Source: an uncultured Roseobacter sp.
GTDB lineage: Bacteria > Pseudomonadota > Alphaproteobacteria > Rhodobacterales > Rhodobacteraceae
Direction: 5' to 3'
Length of the DNA: 64,000 bases
NCBI RefSeq assembly: GCF_947488185.1
Contig: NZ_CANKYM010000001.1
Location: 620,001 to 684,000 of the forward strand
In this document: positions 28,177 through 38,861 of the stretch, piece after piece
Layout: every line of letters begins with the position of its first letter
Numbering within the stretch: the first letter of the stretch is position 1
Position numbers and translations under genes: made by a program
The notes under the pieces: generated by a model
Seen by the model: only the letters and a program-made list of their open reading frames with translations
What the model was told of the DNA's origin: nothing
The model's database searches: none

Positions 28177-30132
28177 TCATTTGATCAGCTCTCGGGTTCT
28201 CAGCGCGGCTGCCGCGCTGGTCCCCGACAGTCTCGCCCGCGTTCCGCTATATGCACCGCCTGTTGCTACGCCCTGCGTGAAGGCGCGATCTACGACCGGC
28301 AAAGCCTTGGGGTTGATGGAAAGGGTCCAGTCCGCACCTTCGCCGGAATATGGCGCGGGAACGGTGTTGCTGAACACGTCTCGACCGGCGCCAGCCGTTT
28401 CAAAGGACGCCTGGTTAACGTAGGCGCTGCTGGTCCCAGCATTCGTCAGCGGCGGCTCGACAGTTTGACCCGCCACGCCGTCTTCTACCACCGACACCAT
28501 GCGCCCCTCCAGGCGCGACTGCCGCCAGCCACTGCGGAACCCCGGCGCCGTATCACCGCGCTGAACCTGCAAGACAATGCGAACCGGGTCGGCCCCATCG
28601 TTCCTGAGTGATAGCGCCCAATCCCCGGCTTTGGCCGCAGGCTGGTTGTGGGACCGGGGCCGCGTCGGGGCAATGGCCGCAAGTGTGTAACCGGGTTGTT
28701 CTGGCCTGTCCGCGACCTTGCGATGCGGGGTGTTGTAGAGTCGTACCGGGACCGTACCTTCGACAGTCTTCACCGGCGGAACGGCCGAAACCTCGGCTTG
28801 GCCCTCGGTGCCGGTGACGGCGATGGCTGGCTCTCCGGGCGGCTTCAGGGAAACCGTGACATCGCTCGGCAAATCCACAAGCCGTGTGGGCCCCCGTGAC
28901 GCAACCGCCCGTACTTCAAGAAAAGCAGGGCCCGGATTGTTGGCAGGGACAAACCACGTCAGCGTTTCGGTGGCGCCCGGCTCGACGGTGAAATCGGCGA
29001 CCTGACGCGTGTTGCGGCTGTTTCCAAAGGCGAAGACAACCTCGACACTTTGACCTTTGCCGCCATTGGCGGGGTATTTCTTTGCGATCTCTATCTCGCG
29101 CGCGATCTGAGCTTCGAGAAACTTGCCGCCATCTTTCTGCCCGGCAAGGACACCATAGCTAACGTTGATGATGACCGGGACATCTTCGTTGAGAACCCTG
29201 GCCCAGAAGCAGATCCAGCGTACACCTTGGACAATGTAGCTCTCGCTCGTCGTGCCGCTTGTATCGTAAGCGGCCTCTGGAGGCAGTTGTACTGCGAGGA
29301 GGGGCACATCGCTGGTGCCCGTTTTGTCCCCGTCTCCGAACGCCAGATTTGTCACCATCGCGCCATGTGCTGCAATCGGTGGCGGCTGCTTGAACGCTGC
29401 CCGCGTATGCAAACCTGTGTTCACGGTGGCATATGCCTGCCGCTCGTTGCGGCCATAGCGTTTGATCAGATCGGTGACGTCATCGAGTGTCAGCACCTGA
29501 CCGATGTGGATCTGCGGAAATGGAGAGGGGGCCGTATAGATAAACTGCTCGCGGGCCTGCAGCCAGATCGCGGCGATGCGGGTACTGTCGTTGCCGTCGC
29601 AGAGGGACCGGTGAAGGTATCCGATGTCATTGTCGATGACCGCGCCTATGGCAGGTGGTGGAAGGACCGGTTTGATCGGCGGAGGACCGGCCACCTTCGG
29701 GCGCAGGTTGACACGTGCGGGCGCACCGACGTCGAGCACCATGAAAGTGTTCTTGTATCTGTTGTGCTCACGCAGCGTCCGCGCGACCCTGCGATAGATA
29801 AAGAACTCCGGCAGGGTTCCCTCGACCACCGCATGCTGAAAGCCGATGACCAGCTCGATGAGATCATAGCCAAAGTCGGGCAGAAAGTTCAGAAGCGGAA
29901 TGTCCTCGACCTGGTTTCGATACCCGTCAGCCGGATCGTGATTCGTCAGTATATCTTCGAGCTTGGCCCTAACCTTCTCGACCTTGTCCCCAAACGGTTC
30001 GGAAATGCACAGTCGGATAAAGATAGGCTCGTATAAATCGGGGTCTCCATCCCGAGATTCAAACTCAGGATCATACCGCTCCAGGTCGTAAGCCCAGTGC
30101 AAATAGCCGTCCCAGAACCAACCGTCCGACAT
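28177..30132 (-). CDS. S8 subtilisin-like serine protease
   Basis: 651 aa from the ATG at 30132, which has GGAGG 5-6 bases upstream; the ATG six codons earlier lacks one. The catalytic triad is recognisable: Asp in GAVIDNDIGYLH (about residue 168), His in AAHGAMVTNLAFG (about 254) and Ser in LSGTSAAAALRTRELI at the extreme C-terminus (about 636). A beta-rich insertion separates His and Ser (TVSLKPPGEPAIAVTGTEG). There is no signal peptide, so it is probably cytosolic. It is the last gene of the CHAT operon, 63 bp after the M15-type peptidase gene. Confidence 0.85.
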   Translation of the reverse strand: MSDGWFWDGYLHWAYDLERYDPEFESRDGDPDLYEPIFIRLCISEPFGDKVEKVRAKLEDILTNHDPADGYRNQVEDIPLLNFLPDFGYDLIELVIGFQHAVVEGTLPEFFIYRRVARTLREHNRYKNTFMVLDVGAPARVNLRPKVAGPPPIKPVLPPPAIGAVIDNDIGYLHRSLCDGNDSTRIAAIWLQAREQFIYTAPSPFPQIHIGQVLTLDDVTDLIKRYGRNERQAYATVNTGLHTRAAFKQPPPIAAHGAMVTNLAFGDGDKTGTSDVPLLAVQLPPEAAYDTSGTTSESYIVQGVRWICFWARVLNEDVPVIINVSYGVLAGQKDGGKFLEAQIAREIEIAKKYPANGGKGQSVEVVFAFGNSRNTRQVADFTVEPGATETLTWFVPANNPGPAFLEVRAVASRGPTRLVDLPSDVTVSLKPPGEPAIAVTGTEGQAEVSAVPPVKTVEGTVPVRLYNTPHRKVADRPEQPGYTLAAIAPTRPRSHNQPAAKAGDWALSLRNDGADPVRIVLQVQRGDTAPGFRSGWRQSRLEGRMVSVVEDGVAGQTVEPPLTNAGTSSAYVNQASFETAGAGRDVFSNTVPAPYSGEGADWTLSINPKALPVVDRAFTQGVATGGAYSGTRARLSGTSAAAALRTRELIK

Positions 30133-30213
30133 GTTTCCCTCCAACTTCATCCGTCATATTCATTGACGACCATATTGGGCCGACTCGTCAACCGACGAGG
30201 TGCGACCTCGAAC

Positions 30214-30759
30214 TTAACGATTGTCCCAGTCGATGCTCTGCCCGCGAACATCTACGTGCACAAATGTCTCGTAAATTCCGATTCCACCGGTAAAGGCACC
30301 ACGGTCGCGGACACGGGCGGCAGCAGCGGCCCAGTCGGCGCTTGTGCCCGTACCGCACACCCAATCCGCGGCTTTGAAGGTCTTGTGATAACTGTTGGAC
30401 ACGCCACCAACGCAGCTGTTGTAGTCGGATGAACGATAGCAATTCGTGATCCTGACGGGCTCGCCCAACTCATCGCGAATTGCATCCATCGCCGCAATCA
30501 GCGGCACGACATTGTTCCAAAGACTGCTGGGTGCGAGAGCGTTCTTGCCCTCGCAGGCGCCCCCCGGAACGTGATGCGACGGCCCGAGAACCATGAACTC
30601 GTCCGCCGAAAAGTGGCGCGCAGATTGTTCTGCGAAGAATTCGCGAAATGCGACCATCTCAGGTGTATCGGCCCGGGAAAAGCTTTGTCCAAGAACACTG
30701 TCAAGGAGCTCGGCCGGGACAATATCGCGTTCGCCGCCTTCGGTCTGATCTGTGGTCAT
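30214..30759 (-). CDS. M15-family peptidase (D-Ala-D-Ala carboxypeptidase-like)
   Basis: 181 aa. The zinc-binding pattern of M15A enzymes is present: SYHKTFKAADW (HxxxxxxAAD) and FVHVDVRG (HVD), with the upstream EPVRITNCYRSSDYNSCVGG block. The domain occupies the C-terminal two-thirds. Known relatives cleave peptidoglycan cross-links or peptides. There is no signal peptide. It overlaps the CHAT gene by 4 bases (ATGA), so it is translationally coupled to it. Confidence 0.82.
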   Translation of the reverse strand: MTTDQTEGGERDIVPAELLDSVLGQSFSRADTPEMVAFREFFAEQSARHFSADEFMVLGPSHHVPGGACEGKNALAPSSLWNNVVPLIAAMDAIRDELGEPVRITNCYRSSDYNSCVGGVSNSYHKTFKAADWVCGTGTSADWAAAAARVRDRGAFTGGIGIYETFVHVDVRGQSIDWDNR

Positions 30760-33700
30760 ATCTTTTCCTTTTCCTCGCGTTCTGTGGACTCCGAGCGGGT
30801 AGAGGCATTTTTCACAGGTGTGCCGCCCGTCCCGACAAGGTCGCCGATAATGCGCTCAATCTGGTTGGCCACCGACGGAACCCGACCGCGCAGCAGGGCG
30901 GCTACAGTCTGAAGGTCGCCCAGCGTTTCCTGCCTTTGGCCCGGTGAAGCGCCGGAGATGAACATATTGTTAAAAGTCTCGACCAGCATGGCCTGGTGCC
31001 CTTCGGTATCGCCGCCATCATCCAGCAGGTCGAAAAGCTGCGCCTCGGCTCTCAGACGGGCGTTCTCAAATGTCGGCGAGGCGTCGGTCGTGTCTTTAAT
31101 GTCGGCGAGAATGGACTTGATGACCGACGCACCATCTTCGGTCAGCGTTGCCGCGCCATCTTTCAGGAAGGCCGCAAACGCCAGTCTTATCCGGGCATGT
31201 CCGGTGGCATTGGTATTGCGCTCCTGCGTGGCCATTTCAGCCTGCACGTAAGACGCATACGCCTTTTCGATCATCGCCGATTTTGCCGCACCTGTCAGAA
31301 CAGACGCCAGCCTGAGGTGGGTATCTCCCAGACGAACATGACGACGCCACGCCCCGGAGACGCCCGCCAGAGATAGGGACGTCGCCAGGTGTGCCTCCAT
31401 TTTCTTGAGCGTGTCTTTTTCAACGGCGCGCAATTCACGCGCCCCGCCCCCGCTCTTCTGCTCGGCAACAATGCGCGTCGCAGTCGCGACACGCGTGCGC
31501 AACTCCCAAAGCCTGTCGACCATCTCCTGCGAGTAACCCGGACGCGAGCACTTCAGCGCGCTTTCGAAACGGCGGATTGCGTCGGAAGAGTTACCAAGCT
31601 GTGCCGAGCATCGACCCATCGCTTCCAAAAGTTCCGGCTCGTCCTGCCAATCCGGCTTGCTGTCGACCAGCCTTTCAACCTTTGAAAGCCGCAATTGAAG
31701 CTCGTCGCGGGCCTCCTGTGTTGCTGCGTAGCGTGTGTCGGCTCGCAAGGACTGGAGCACCGAAGTCACCTGTCCAGCCGTCTTGAAATGCTTGCCGGAT
31801 GTTCTGACGTCGACCGGAAGAGAGGATCGGCGCAACCGGAATTGCGGGTCGCCATAGCACTGGTAGGCGCCCCAGGTGTTCTTTCCCGGTGATGACCGGT
31901 AAGCAGCCTCCCGCCCTGCCCGCACGGCTTCCGAAAAAATCTGCCCTTCCAGAAATGACGTGTAGAAGGCGTCCGCAAAGGCTTCTGCCGCCTTGTCGTC
32001 CACTTCCCAACCCGCCGCGATGACGGCCTTACTGCCGAGGGAGATAAAGCTGAACGCCATGTTGGCCGCCAGTTCTGCGCGCATGTCACGGGCCTGATGT
32101 GGCGCGCTCTTGCCGTTGGCGTCGGCGGCCGTTTCGGGGCTGATTGAATCATAGGCGTTGCCGACATGACAGCAGTTCAGAAAGACAAATTCGGGCGCAA
32201 AGCGAAGTTGTTTGACGCGGTCCGGCCCAAAGATGCGGTTCTTTCCGATCACCAGCCCGGTCAACTTGTCAGGACCCCAATTGTGAACCCCATGGCCGGC
32301 AAAGTGCAGGACACGGTTCCGGGACAGATCCAGCAGTTCATCAATACGAGACGTATCGTTGATGGTGGTCTGCACATCATCGTTGCTCCATCCCGCCATC
32401 AGAAACTTGTCGCGCACGCTTGCCGCTTCTGTCGCGGCGGCTTTGAGCTTGTTGAAGTAGCTGTCGGGATCGCCGATCACGCACACCCTGTCGGTCCGCG
32501 CCAATGGCGGTCGGTCCGGTGACGGGCGATCCACAAACTGCCGCATAACGCCGGCATCGACCGCGATCAGCGAGTCGCGATTGTCAAAGTGATCCTCCAT
32601 CAACTCCCACGGATATCCCGCCGTCGTTGCATCAAGCATCAGGGTTAACGGACGCCCGTCAGCGGCCATCGCCTTCATGGATCGCGGGACCATCCACTCG
32701 AACAGCAGTTTGCCCGCATTGGTTGTCGCCCGGGTGCTCTGGGTCTCGCCGCGAACGTAGCCATCGATTGTCGCGCGATCGATCGTGACGTCGGCCTGCG
32801 ACACCAGCGCGCTTTGCGACAGCGCCTCGTATCTGAAACGCGAAGCACTCTCTGCATCCAGCGTGATCCGGATCTTCTGATCCCATGCCGTGTTGTCGCT
32901 CCGATGGGCCCGGCGGCGTCCCGCAACGCCCGTCCGCACGACGGACCCGATCTGGATATCTTCGTCCCACGAATGGCTTGCTCGTTCCGTGTCCAAACTC
33001 TCGGCCACCGCAATCGCCACGTCCTCGTACAGTTCCAGGATTTCCACCTCGCGAATCCGGTGTGTCTCGGGCAGGTCCCGATTGGCGCCGCGAAGCGCCT
33101 CAAGGAGCGAGACCACGCAGTCGCGTGTCGACAGCCGGCTGTCGCGATGCCCGATGAGAAGGGTTGTGATCTTGCAGCCACCTTCGGTGCGCACCCTGTC
33201 GGGATGAAGCGCATACCGAAGCAGACCATGGGTTAGAGTCGAGATCAGCCGCGCCTTGCTCAATTCGCCAAAGATACCAAGCCCCATGACAAGCGCCCCA
33301 TCGGGCCCATCGCCCGAGGTCGACCGCAGAAACACTTCCGCCGAGTTTATGCTACCGGGATAAAGCCCAAGGTCCCGATGGCGCAGCAGTTTGCGATCAA
33401 GCATCTGGTCAAGCGCCATTTCGGCGCTGAGAAGCGGTGTATCGCGATAATGCCCCAGGGCAATGATGCCGTTGTGCGAGCGCAAGTCGCCGTGCCGAAT
33501 GCCGATCTTTGCCACCGGCGCCCCCGCAGACACCGCATCAAATCGCCGGACATCGGCGCCGAGTGCTGCGGCCTGCAACTCTTCCTCGGTCGGATAGATG
33601 GGCTTCTCAGGCGGCATCTCGATCAGCCGGTCGCCACCACGCGCGGTGGGTGGCGTCTGGGACAGCAGCGTCGTCTGGCCGCGCACGACCAGATCGTGAA

Positions 33701-36206
33701 TGGCCGGGAACAGCCGCTCGTCGCGGCACAGGTCACCATGCTGCGTACTGGGCGCAAACCAGGACCGGATACCGGGCAGAATGCCGGTGCGCCAGGGAAC
33801 ACGGCCATCACCATTGCGGGTGGCAAGAAGACGCAATCGACGCTTACGCCCTCGCCCGACCACCTCAATGGCCACCGGCGTCGCATCGGCCTTGCCAGCA
33901 AGATAGACCATCCGCTGCCGGTCTTGCGACCTGAGCTTCAGGGCTGCAACCGTCGTCTGCGCGGCAGACAACGCGACTTGTTCGGGCAGCGGATAGCCGT
34001 CGACGTTCCACGCCTTCCAGGTCTCGGCATCAAAGAACTGACCGCCAACATCTGTCGGCAAAAGTTCCAACGCACCCGGCATTGGCTGAATCTCTTTTAA
34101 AAGCTGAGGCATTGACGTGAAAACGTCGACCGTCTCCAACAGCTTGATCATCTTGTCGCGACCCAACAAAGCCCACGCCATCGCGGCTGACCCACCGTTC
34201 GGCGTGCCCAACATCACAAACCGAGACCCCTTGCGCCCGTCGAACATCCGATCCCAAACCGCGCGATGGCGTTTAATCATGGCCCGCACGACCAGCCCGC
34301 CCATGGAGTGGCCAATCAACCGGATCGGTTGGCTCTTGGACGTTGTCGCATCGAGAACTTGTGTGACGGTCTTGGCCAGCCTGTCAGCTTCGATGTTGAT
34401 GGATTGTCGCCAGTCATAGTGAAAGTCGATCACATCATGTGACTGACCGAGATTCCGCAACAGCGAGCCATAGTAACGCGGTATCGACCGGACGGATCGC
34501 ACATCGGGCGTCGGCGTGCCTCCGCGCGCGCCGATCTTGCGGATGCCGCCCAGACCCATCTCAAGGAGATCAAGCCAGACGATATTGCCATTGGCCTCGC
34601 CCAGCTGACTGCCCTGAATACCAGGCAGCAAGATCGCCACGGGCCGCTCGCCAAGGCTGCGCACAGTCGTCCCGCGACTGGAGGTCGCCGGCATCCGCTC
34701 GGGGTCGTCCGGCGCATTGAGAGGACGAAAGCCAGCCTCTTCGGCGTCGCCGAGAAGGGCGCGGACGATATGACTCGCCGTCTCGGCACTGCGAAAATAG
34801 CTGAAATGGTCGATATCGGGCCCAGACGCCATCAGCCGATGCAACGGGCCAGCGCGTTGCACACCCGCCGACATCGACGTGGTTTCCACCACGATATCGT
34901 GGTCCTCGCGATAGAACAGATCAGTCGCAAAGATCGCGAGGCCACGCAGAACGCCACGCGGCACCGTGTCACCGGCGACGATAGCGAGCGGTCCATCCAC
35001 ACTGACATCAGGCCGGTTCAAAAGTGCGACCAGGGGCGACTGGGGCCGCATCGCTTCCAGTCCGGGCAGAACGGTCGAATCTGCGCGTTGTGCAGCAACG
35101 CTTTGGGCAAGCTGTCGGACAGGTTCCAGCAGGTAGCGCTGTGGCCCTGGAATCAAACGCATCAGGTTGAAGATCACACTCAGGCCGCGATCAAGACGAT
35201 CAGACGCAAGGATCGTCCCGCGGGCCGGACTGGCAACGCGCACGAAACGGTCAATCCGGGGGCGTCGATCGGCAATCAAACGCGACAGTTCTTTGAGGTC
35301 AGCCTTTTCGGCCTCTATCTCCGCTGGAGTGGCATCCCCGGCTTTCTGCCTTGCACTTTCAAGAATGCCGAGATCGCGTTCATCAAACGCCTCGCCGCTC
35401 ACGCGCCCTGCCCTGGCGATAAGATCGCCGACAAGGCCGCCGCGCGAATGCGACAACAACGTGAGTTCCGCGCTACGCGGCAACGCCTTTAGGAGCGCAA
35501 TGGCATTTTGCACCGGGCTCTTGGTTAGGGTGCAATGCTCGAAGGCGTAAATATGCGTGGCGGCTGTATCAGCGGTATCAGCAAAGGCATCTGCGAGCAT
35601 GGACCAATGTTTTTGCTCGACCTTGGTGTCCGTTCCCGGCTCACCGGCTGTTGGGATCAGATTCCCGAAACTTCCCGCCGTGGATGAAAAGGTTCCATGA
35701 ATGAAAACCGCCATCTTCTGACCGTCCGAAAGGCCGTCCGCAGGTGTGAAGCTTCCGTCGCGCCCGAGGCGAAACAGCACGTCCACACCGTTGCTTTCCA
35801 ACTTGCCCTCTACTGCCCTTGCGGCGCTTTCGACCGTGGCCTTCACGACCGCATCGCCGGTGAAAAAACGATACAGCCGAACCGCCAATCCGCGCCCCTC
35901 ACCGCGCGAGGCGTTGCCCTGCAACTCAATATGCGTCGGCAACAGCGCAAGATCGGAGTCCGAGCGCGATGCGCTCTCTTCCATCCCCTCCAGCGTATCC
36001 AGCCGCCGGAACAGCACCATTCCATTGTCGAGTTCAACCTCGATCAGATGTTCGTCGGGGACGTCCATAGCCTCGACACTGCCGTCCGCGCCTCGTGACC
36101 CACCCAGAACGATCTCGACGCTTGCCGAGCCAGCCGAAAGAAGATCATTCGCAGATTTGGACCCCGGCCCCCGGGCCTGACCCGGCACAAGTACTTTCGT
36201 TGTCAT
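30756..36206 (-). CDS. Giant two-hydrolase CHAT-domain protein
   Basis: 1816 aa. Order: a first alpha/beta hydrolase (VFIHGTFSSTAGSFG about 167, SHSRGGLVGDLIA about 257); a second lecithin-acyltransferase-like hydrolase (ILLPGIQGSQLG, LIGHSMGGLVVRAMI, about 530-760); a middle region rich in beta strands; a CHAT caspase-like protease domain (HFAGHGVHNWG, catalytic His about 1303, and FLNCCHVGN, catalytic Cys about 1345, then SKAVIAAGWEVDDKAAEAFADAFY); and a helical TPR-like tail (MGRCSAQLGNSSDAIRRFESALK) from about 1500. CHAT proteases in bacteria are often activated by a partner sensor and cut another protein. ATGA overlaps tie it to both neighbours. No transmembrane segment. Confidence 0.88.
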   Translation of the reverse strand: MTTKVLVPGQARGPGSKSANDLLSAGSASVEIVLGGSRGADGSVEAMDVPDEHLIEVELDNGMVLFRRLDTLEGMEESASRSDSDLALLPTHIELQGNASRGEGRGLAVRLYRFFTGDAVVKATVESAARAVEGKLESNGVDVLFRLGRDGSFTPADGLSDGQKMAVFIHGTFSSTAGSFGNLIPTAGEPGTDTKVEQKHWSMLADAFADTADTAATHIYAFEHCTLTKSPVQNAIALLKALPRSAELTLLSHSRGGLVGDLIARAGRVSGEAFDERDLGILESARQKAGDATPAEIEAEKADLKELSRLIADRRPRIDRFVRVASPARGTILASDRLDRGLSVIFNLMRLIPGPQRYLLEPVRQLAQSVAAQRADSTVLPGLEAMRPQSPLVALLNRPDVSVDGPLAIVAGDTVPRGVLRGLAIFATDLFYREDHDIVVETTSMSAGVQRAGPLHRLMASGPDIDHFSYFRSAETASHIVRALLGDAEEAGFRPLNAPDDPERMPATSSRGTTVRSLGERPVAILLPGIQGSQLGEANGNIVWLDLLEMGLGGIRKIGARGGTPTPDVRSVRSIPRYYGSLLRNLGQSHDVIDFHYDWRQSINIEADRLAKTVTQVLDATTSKSQPIRLIGHSMGGLVVRAMIKRHRAVWDRMFDGRKGSRFVMLGTPNGGSAAMAWALLGRDKMIKLLETVDVFTSMPQLLKEIQPMPGALELLPTDVGGQFFDAETWKAWNVDGYPLPEQVALSAAQTTVAALKLRSQDRQRMVYLAGKADATPVAIEVVGRGRKRRLRLLATRNGDGRVPWRTGILPGIRSWFAPSTQHGDLCRDERLFPAIHDLVVRGQTTLLSQTPPTARGGDRLIEMPPEKPIYPTEEELQAAALGADVRRFDAVSAGAPVAKIGIRHGDLRSHNGIIALGHYRDTPLLSAEMALDQMLDRKLLRHRDLGLYPGSINSAEVFLRSTSGDGPDGALVMGLGIFGELSKARLISTLTHGLLRYALHPDRVRTEGGCKITTLLIGHRDSRLSTRDCVVSLLEALRGANRDLPETHRIREVEILELYEDVAIAVAESLDTERASHSWDEDIQIGSVVRTGVAGRRRAHRSDNTAWDQKIRITLDAESASRFRYEALSQSALVSQADVTIDRATIDGYVRGETQSTRATTNAGKLLFEWMVPRSMKAMAADGRPLTLMLDATTAGYPWELMEDHFDNRDSLIAVDAGVMRQFVDRPSPDRPPLARTDRVCVIGDPDSYFNKLKAAATEAASVRDKFLMAGWSNDDVQTTINDTSRIDELLDLSRNRVLHFAGHGVHNWGPDKLTGLVIGKNRIFGPDRVKQLRFAPEFVFLNCCHVGNAYDSISPETAADANGKSAPHQARDMRAELAANMAFSFISLGSKAVIAAGWEVDDKAAEAFADAFYTSFLEGQIFSEAVRAGREAAYRSSPGKNTWGAYQCYGDPQFRLRRSSLPVDVRTSGKHFKTAGQVTSVLQSLRADTRYAATQEARDELQLRLSKVERLVDSKPDWQDEPELLEAMGRCSAQLGNSSDAIRRFESALKCSRPGYSQEMVDRLWELRTRVATATRIVAEQKSGGGARELRAVEKDTLKKMEAHLATSLSLAGVSGAWRRHVRLGDTHLRLASVLTGAAKSAMIEKAYASYVQAEMATQERNTNATGHARIRLAFAAFLKDGAATLTEDGASVIKSILADIKDTTDASPTFENARLRAEAQLFDLLDDGGDTEGHQAMLVETFNNMFISGASPGQRQETLGDLQTVAALLRGRVPSVANQIERIIGDLVGTGGTPVKNASTRSESTEREEKEKI

Positions 36207-38860
36207 GGTCTATCCTCCAGTTTCACGAATTCTCCGATCGCCTCTTGGCAGACGAAAATGTGCGCTGACCTGTAGAGCGGGTCGTCAATCGACGTTGGCA
36301 ATCCAAGCCCCAGCAGCCATCCATTCGCCCCGATCCCAAATGGGATCGGCCCCCCGACGTCACTGCCAACAAAGCTCGCGTGATTCCGCACAGCTGCCGC
36401 CACAGCCTCGGCGCGCTGCTTTGAAAGAAGCTGATTGCGAAGTGCCGAGCCGGTCGGGTCGGCAATGCCGAAGACATAAATCAGAGAGCCGTTGACATGG
36501 GCCTTGACCACGCGATCCAGAAGGCCCCCCGCTGCGTCCCGGGTTCCTTCATCAAACCAGCCAACATCGGCCCGATCCGCAAAGCGGATCACATGGTCAT
36601 CGCTGTCGAAACGATACTCGCCATGGAGGTCGCACACTTCCAACACCTGATCAAAGTCGTACGTGATGCGGGTAACTGTCTCCGGTTCTCCCGCGACGTT
36701 CTGCTTGTCGGCTTCTTCGGGCGCAGCCGTCAGCTCGTCGATCTTTTTGTTGGCGTCGTCCACCTGACCCGGAAGCGCAGTGTCATCCAAGGTGACCATA
36801 ACTGTGCGGTCAGGAATAGATTTCAGCTGCTCCTCGACTGCGGAGATCTGATCGTCGATGCCCGACGTCGACAGCGAAACCCCAATGCTTACATCGGTCG
36901 CCGACGCCCCCAATTCGCGGCGCAACTGCTCCAGATCTTCGTTGAACCGACGCCGGTCAAGTGCGACCGGAACCGACAGCGTCTGCTGAAACGCCGCTAG
37001 CTCATCGGAAACTTTCTCCAAAGCGTCGCTCAGACCCTCAACGTCGACGTCCACCGCGACATCGGGCGCGTCCGGTGGCGACCAGGGCCCTTCGACAAGC
37101 TTGCCAAGGTTGGCCTCCATCGAGGCAAGTCGCATATCGAACCGAGAAAACCGCTCATCAGACTCGGCGGCGCGCACGGTGGCTTTACGCTCAGCCACGT
37201 CGAGACATCCGAAAACCTGCATCATGAAGACTGCATCGACCATCGATGCGTGTCGGCTCTCTGTGTCCGGGTACTCCACAAGGCAATCCGCATCATGCGG
37301 GCTGTATTGAGCCTTGAGCTCGTTCAGAAGAAAGCTGGCGCTTGTCGTCTCGTCGGTCGGTCGGAACGTGGCCACCCCCTGAAGAACCGTCGCCAGCAAC
37401 GCGACAAGGGCAGCCATGCCGGTCTTTGCCTCAAAGCGCTTCTGCGCGTTGTCGTGCCGGGCCTTGTACTCATTCGACGCCCGCGTAAGGCGGGTCATTA
37501 GCCCTTCAAAGTCCGCCGGGCAGATCGCCAAAGCGCCTCCGTTCTGCCCGGCGACAAGAAGACCCAGCCGTTTCGTAGCCCGCTGTCCGTCACGCAGAAC
37601 GTCCTGAAGCCGCGTAATCACCCGCCGCTGGCGCTGAATCTTGCTCTCTGTTGCGACGATGCTTCCAAACGTGCCCTGCGCCTGAAGCAACGCGACCAGC
37701 AGTGGCACAGGCAGAACCCAGATGACATTCTTGATCGCAACTCCATAGTCCGCACGTCTTTCCGTGGACTTGGGGTTCGACCCTGAACCATATCCATCCT
37801 GTCCAAAACCCAAGAGACCTGCCACATCCGCGACAGCAAAAACACATGCGAGAACGAGCGGGACCAGACCCAACGCCCACAACCTTGCAGGACTTCGGAA
37901 AAACGGCGAGACATACCCGCCACCGCCCAGATCAGGTCCGTGCGTCTTTAGGGTCGCGTAAAGCAACGTCAGGGTCACGAGGACAAGGCACAACGTCCAG
38001 ACCAGCAGCTCGTTAAAGGTCACCGAGAACCAACGGACATTCTTCAGAAGCCAGGTCAGCACCATGAACGTCAGCCATGTTCCGCCAAGAAAAAGCGCCA
38101 CCTTGGTCACGTGATGGTAAAGGCGCTTCACAAGCGACTCCGATGTACGCAGTTCGATATGGGGGAAACGATCTGCCGCCTCGTTTCGTAGGCTGCCTTC
38201 TATCCGGTGATAATGCTGTTCGACGGTCGACATGAACTGCTGTGAAAGCGCGTCTATCGCCGGGCGTTTTTGCTGAAGCGCGGGCGTCCAGCCCGGCGTG
38301 TCGCGTGTGATGATTTCGCTTGTGAGCGTTCCCTTCAACGCGCGGCGTATCACCGCGCTGGCAGCGCTCTTTTCCGGCGTAGTCTTGGCCTTGCTTGTGC
38401 TCGGCTTTACCTGAACCGGCCAGACCGTCGTCGTCGGAACAACAATCTTCTGCTCCGGCATGCCGTCAATCATCGGCAAGCGATCCTCCCCGGACAGGCA
38501 CCGCGATAGAAAGTTGACGATCAGCAGCGCCGTCAGGCGCGCGTCATATGCGACATATGCGACCGACGCGTCCGGTTCTTCCCCGTCAATTCTCTCCTCA
38601 TCCGTGGTTTGTACGGCGATTGCGACAAGGCCGCTTTTGTCCACCCGGACGCCGACCCGCATGGCATCTTCCCGCGTCGCCATCCTGTCGAGGACGGCCA
38701 GGTCGTGACGCGCGTCTGTCCATGCTGCATCCTTGTTCAGACCGCGAACATAGTCACGGAACACCAGCGACGGGCTATCGCCAACAGCGAGCGTTTGCGG
38801 CGCCTTATCGGCAAGATGTTGAGAGACATCGATCCAGTCGAGAAAAGAAAACCACGCCAT
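36203..38860 (-). CDS. Membrane protein with coiled coil and OmpA/MotB-like C-terminus
   Basis: 885 aa. Four or five membrane segments lie in the middle (about 255-400: VALFLGGTWLTFMVLTWLL, LLVWTLCLVLVTLTLLYATL, LWALGLVPLVLACVFAVADVAGLLG, VIWVLPVPLLVALL). Then comes a long coiled coil with heptad-like LSDALEKVSDELAAFQQTL and LEQLRREL, and an OmpA/MotB-like domain (LIYVFGIADPTGSALRNQLLSKQRAEAVAAAV) ending at the C-terminus. The second half could reach peptidoglycan or act as a sensor. Its stop overlaps the CHAT gene start, and its start is 1 base after the preceding gene. Confidence 0.82.
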   Translation of the reverse strand: MAWFSFLDWIDVSQHLADKAPQTLAVGDSPSLVFRDYVRGLNKDAAWTDARHDLAVLDRMATREDAMRVGVRVDKSGLVAIAVQTTDEERIDGEEPDASVAYVAYDARLTALLIVNFLSRCLSGEDRLPMIDGMPEQKIVVPTTTVWPVQVKPSTSKAKTTPEKSAASAVIRRALKGTLTSEIITRDTPGWTPALQQKRPAIDALSQQFMSTVEQHYHRIEGSLRNEAADRFPHIELRTSESLVKRLYHHVTKVALFLGGTWLTFMVLTWLLKNVRWFSVTFNELLVWTLCLVLVTLTLLYATLKTHGPDLGGGGYVSPFFRSPARLWALGLVPLVLACVFAVADVAGLLGFGQDGYGSGSNPKSTERRADYGVAIKNVIWVLPVPLLVALLQAQGTFGSIVATESKIQRQRRVITRLQDVLRDGQRATKRLGLLVAGQNGGALAICPADFEGLMTRLTRASNEYKARHDNAQKRFEAKTGMAALVALLATVLQGVATFRPTDETTSASFLLNELKAQYSPHDADCLVEYPDTESRHASMVDAVFMMQVFGCLDVAERKATVRAAESDERFSRFDMRLASMEANLGKLVEGPWSPPDAPDVAVDVDVEGLSDALEKVSDELAAFQQTLSVPVALDRRRFNEDLEQLRRELGASATDVSIGVSLSTSGIDDQISAVEEQLKSIPDRTVMVTLDDTALPGQVDDANKKIDELTAAPEEADKQNVAGEPETVTRITYDFDQVLEVCDLHGEYRFDSDDHVIRFADRADVGWFDEGTRDAAGGLLDRVVKAHVNGSLIYVFGIADPTGSALRNQLLSKQRAEAVAAAVRNHASFVGSDVGGPIPFGIGANGWLLGLGLPTSIDDPLYRSAHIFVCQEAIGEFVKLEDRP

Positions 38861-38861
38861 A

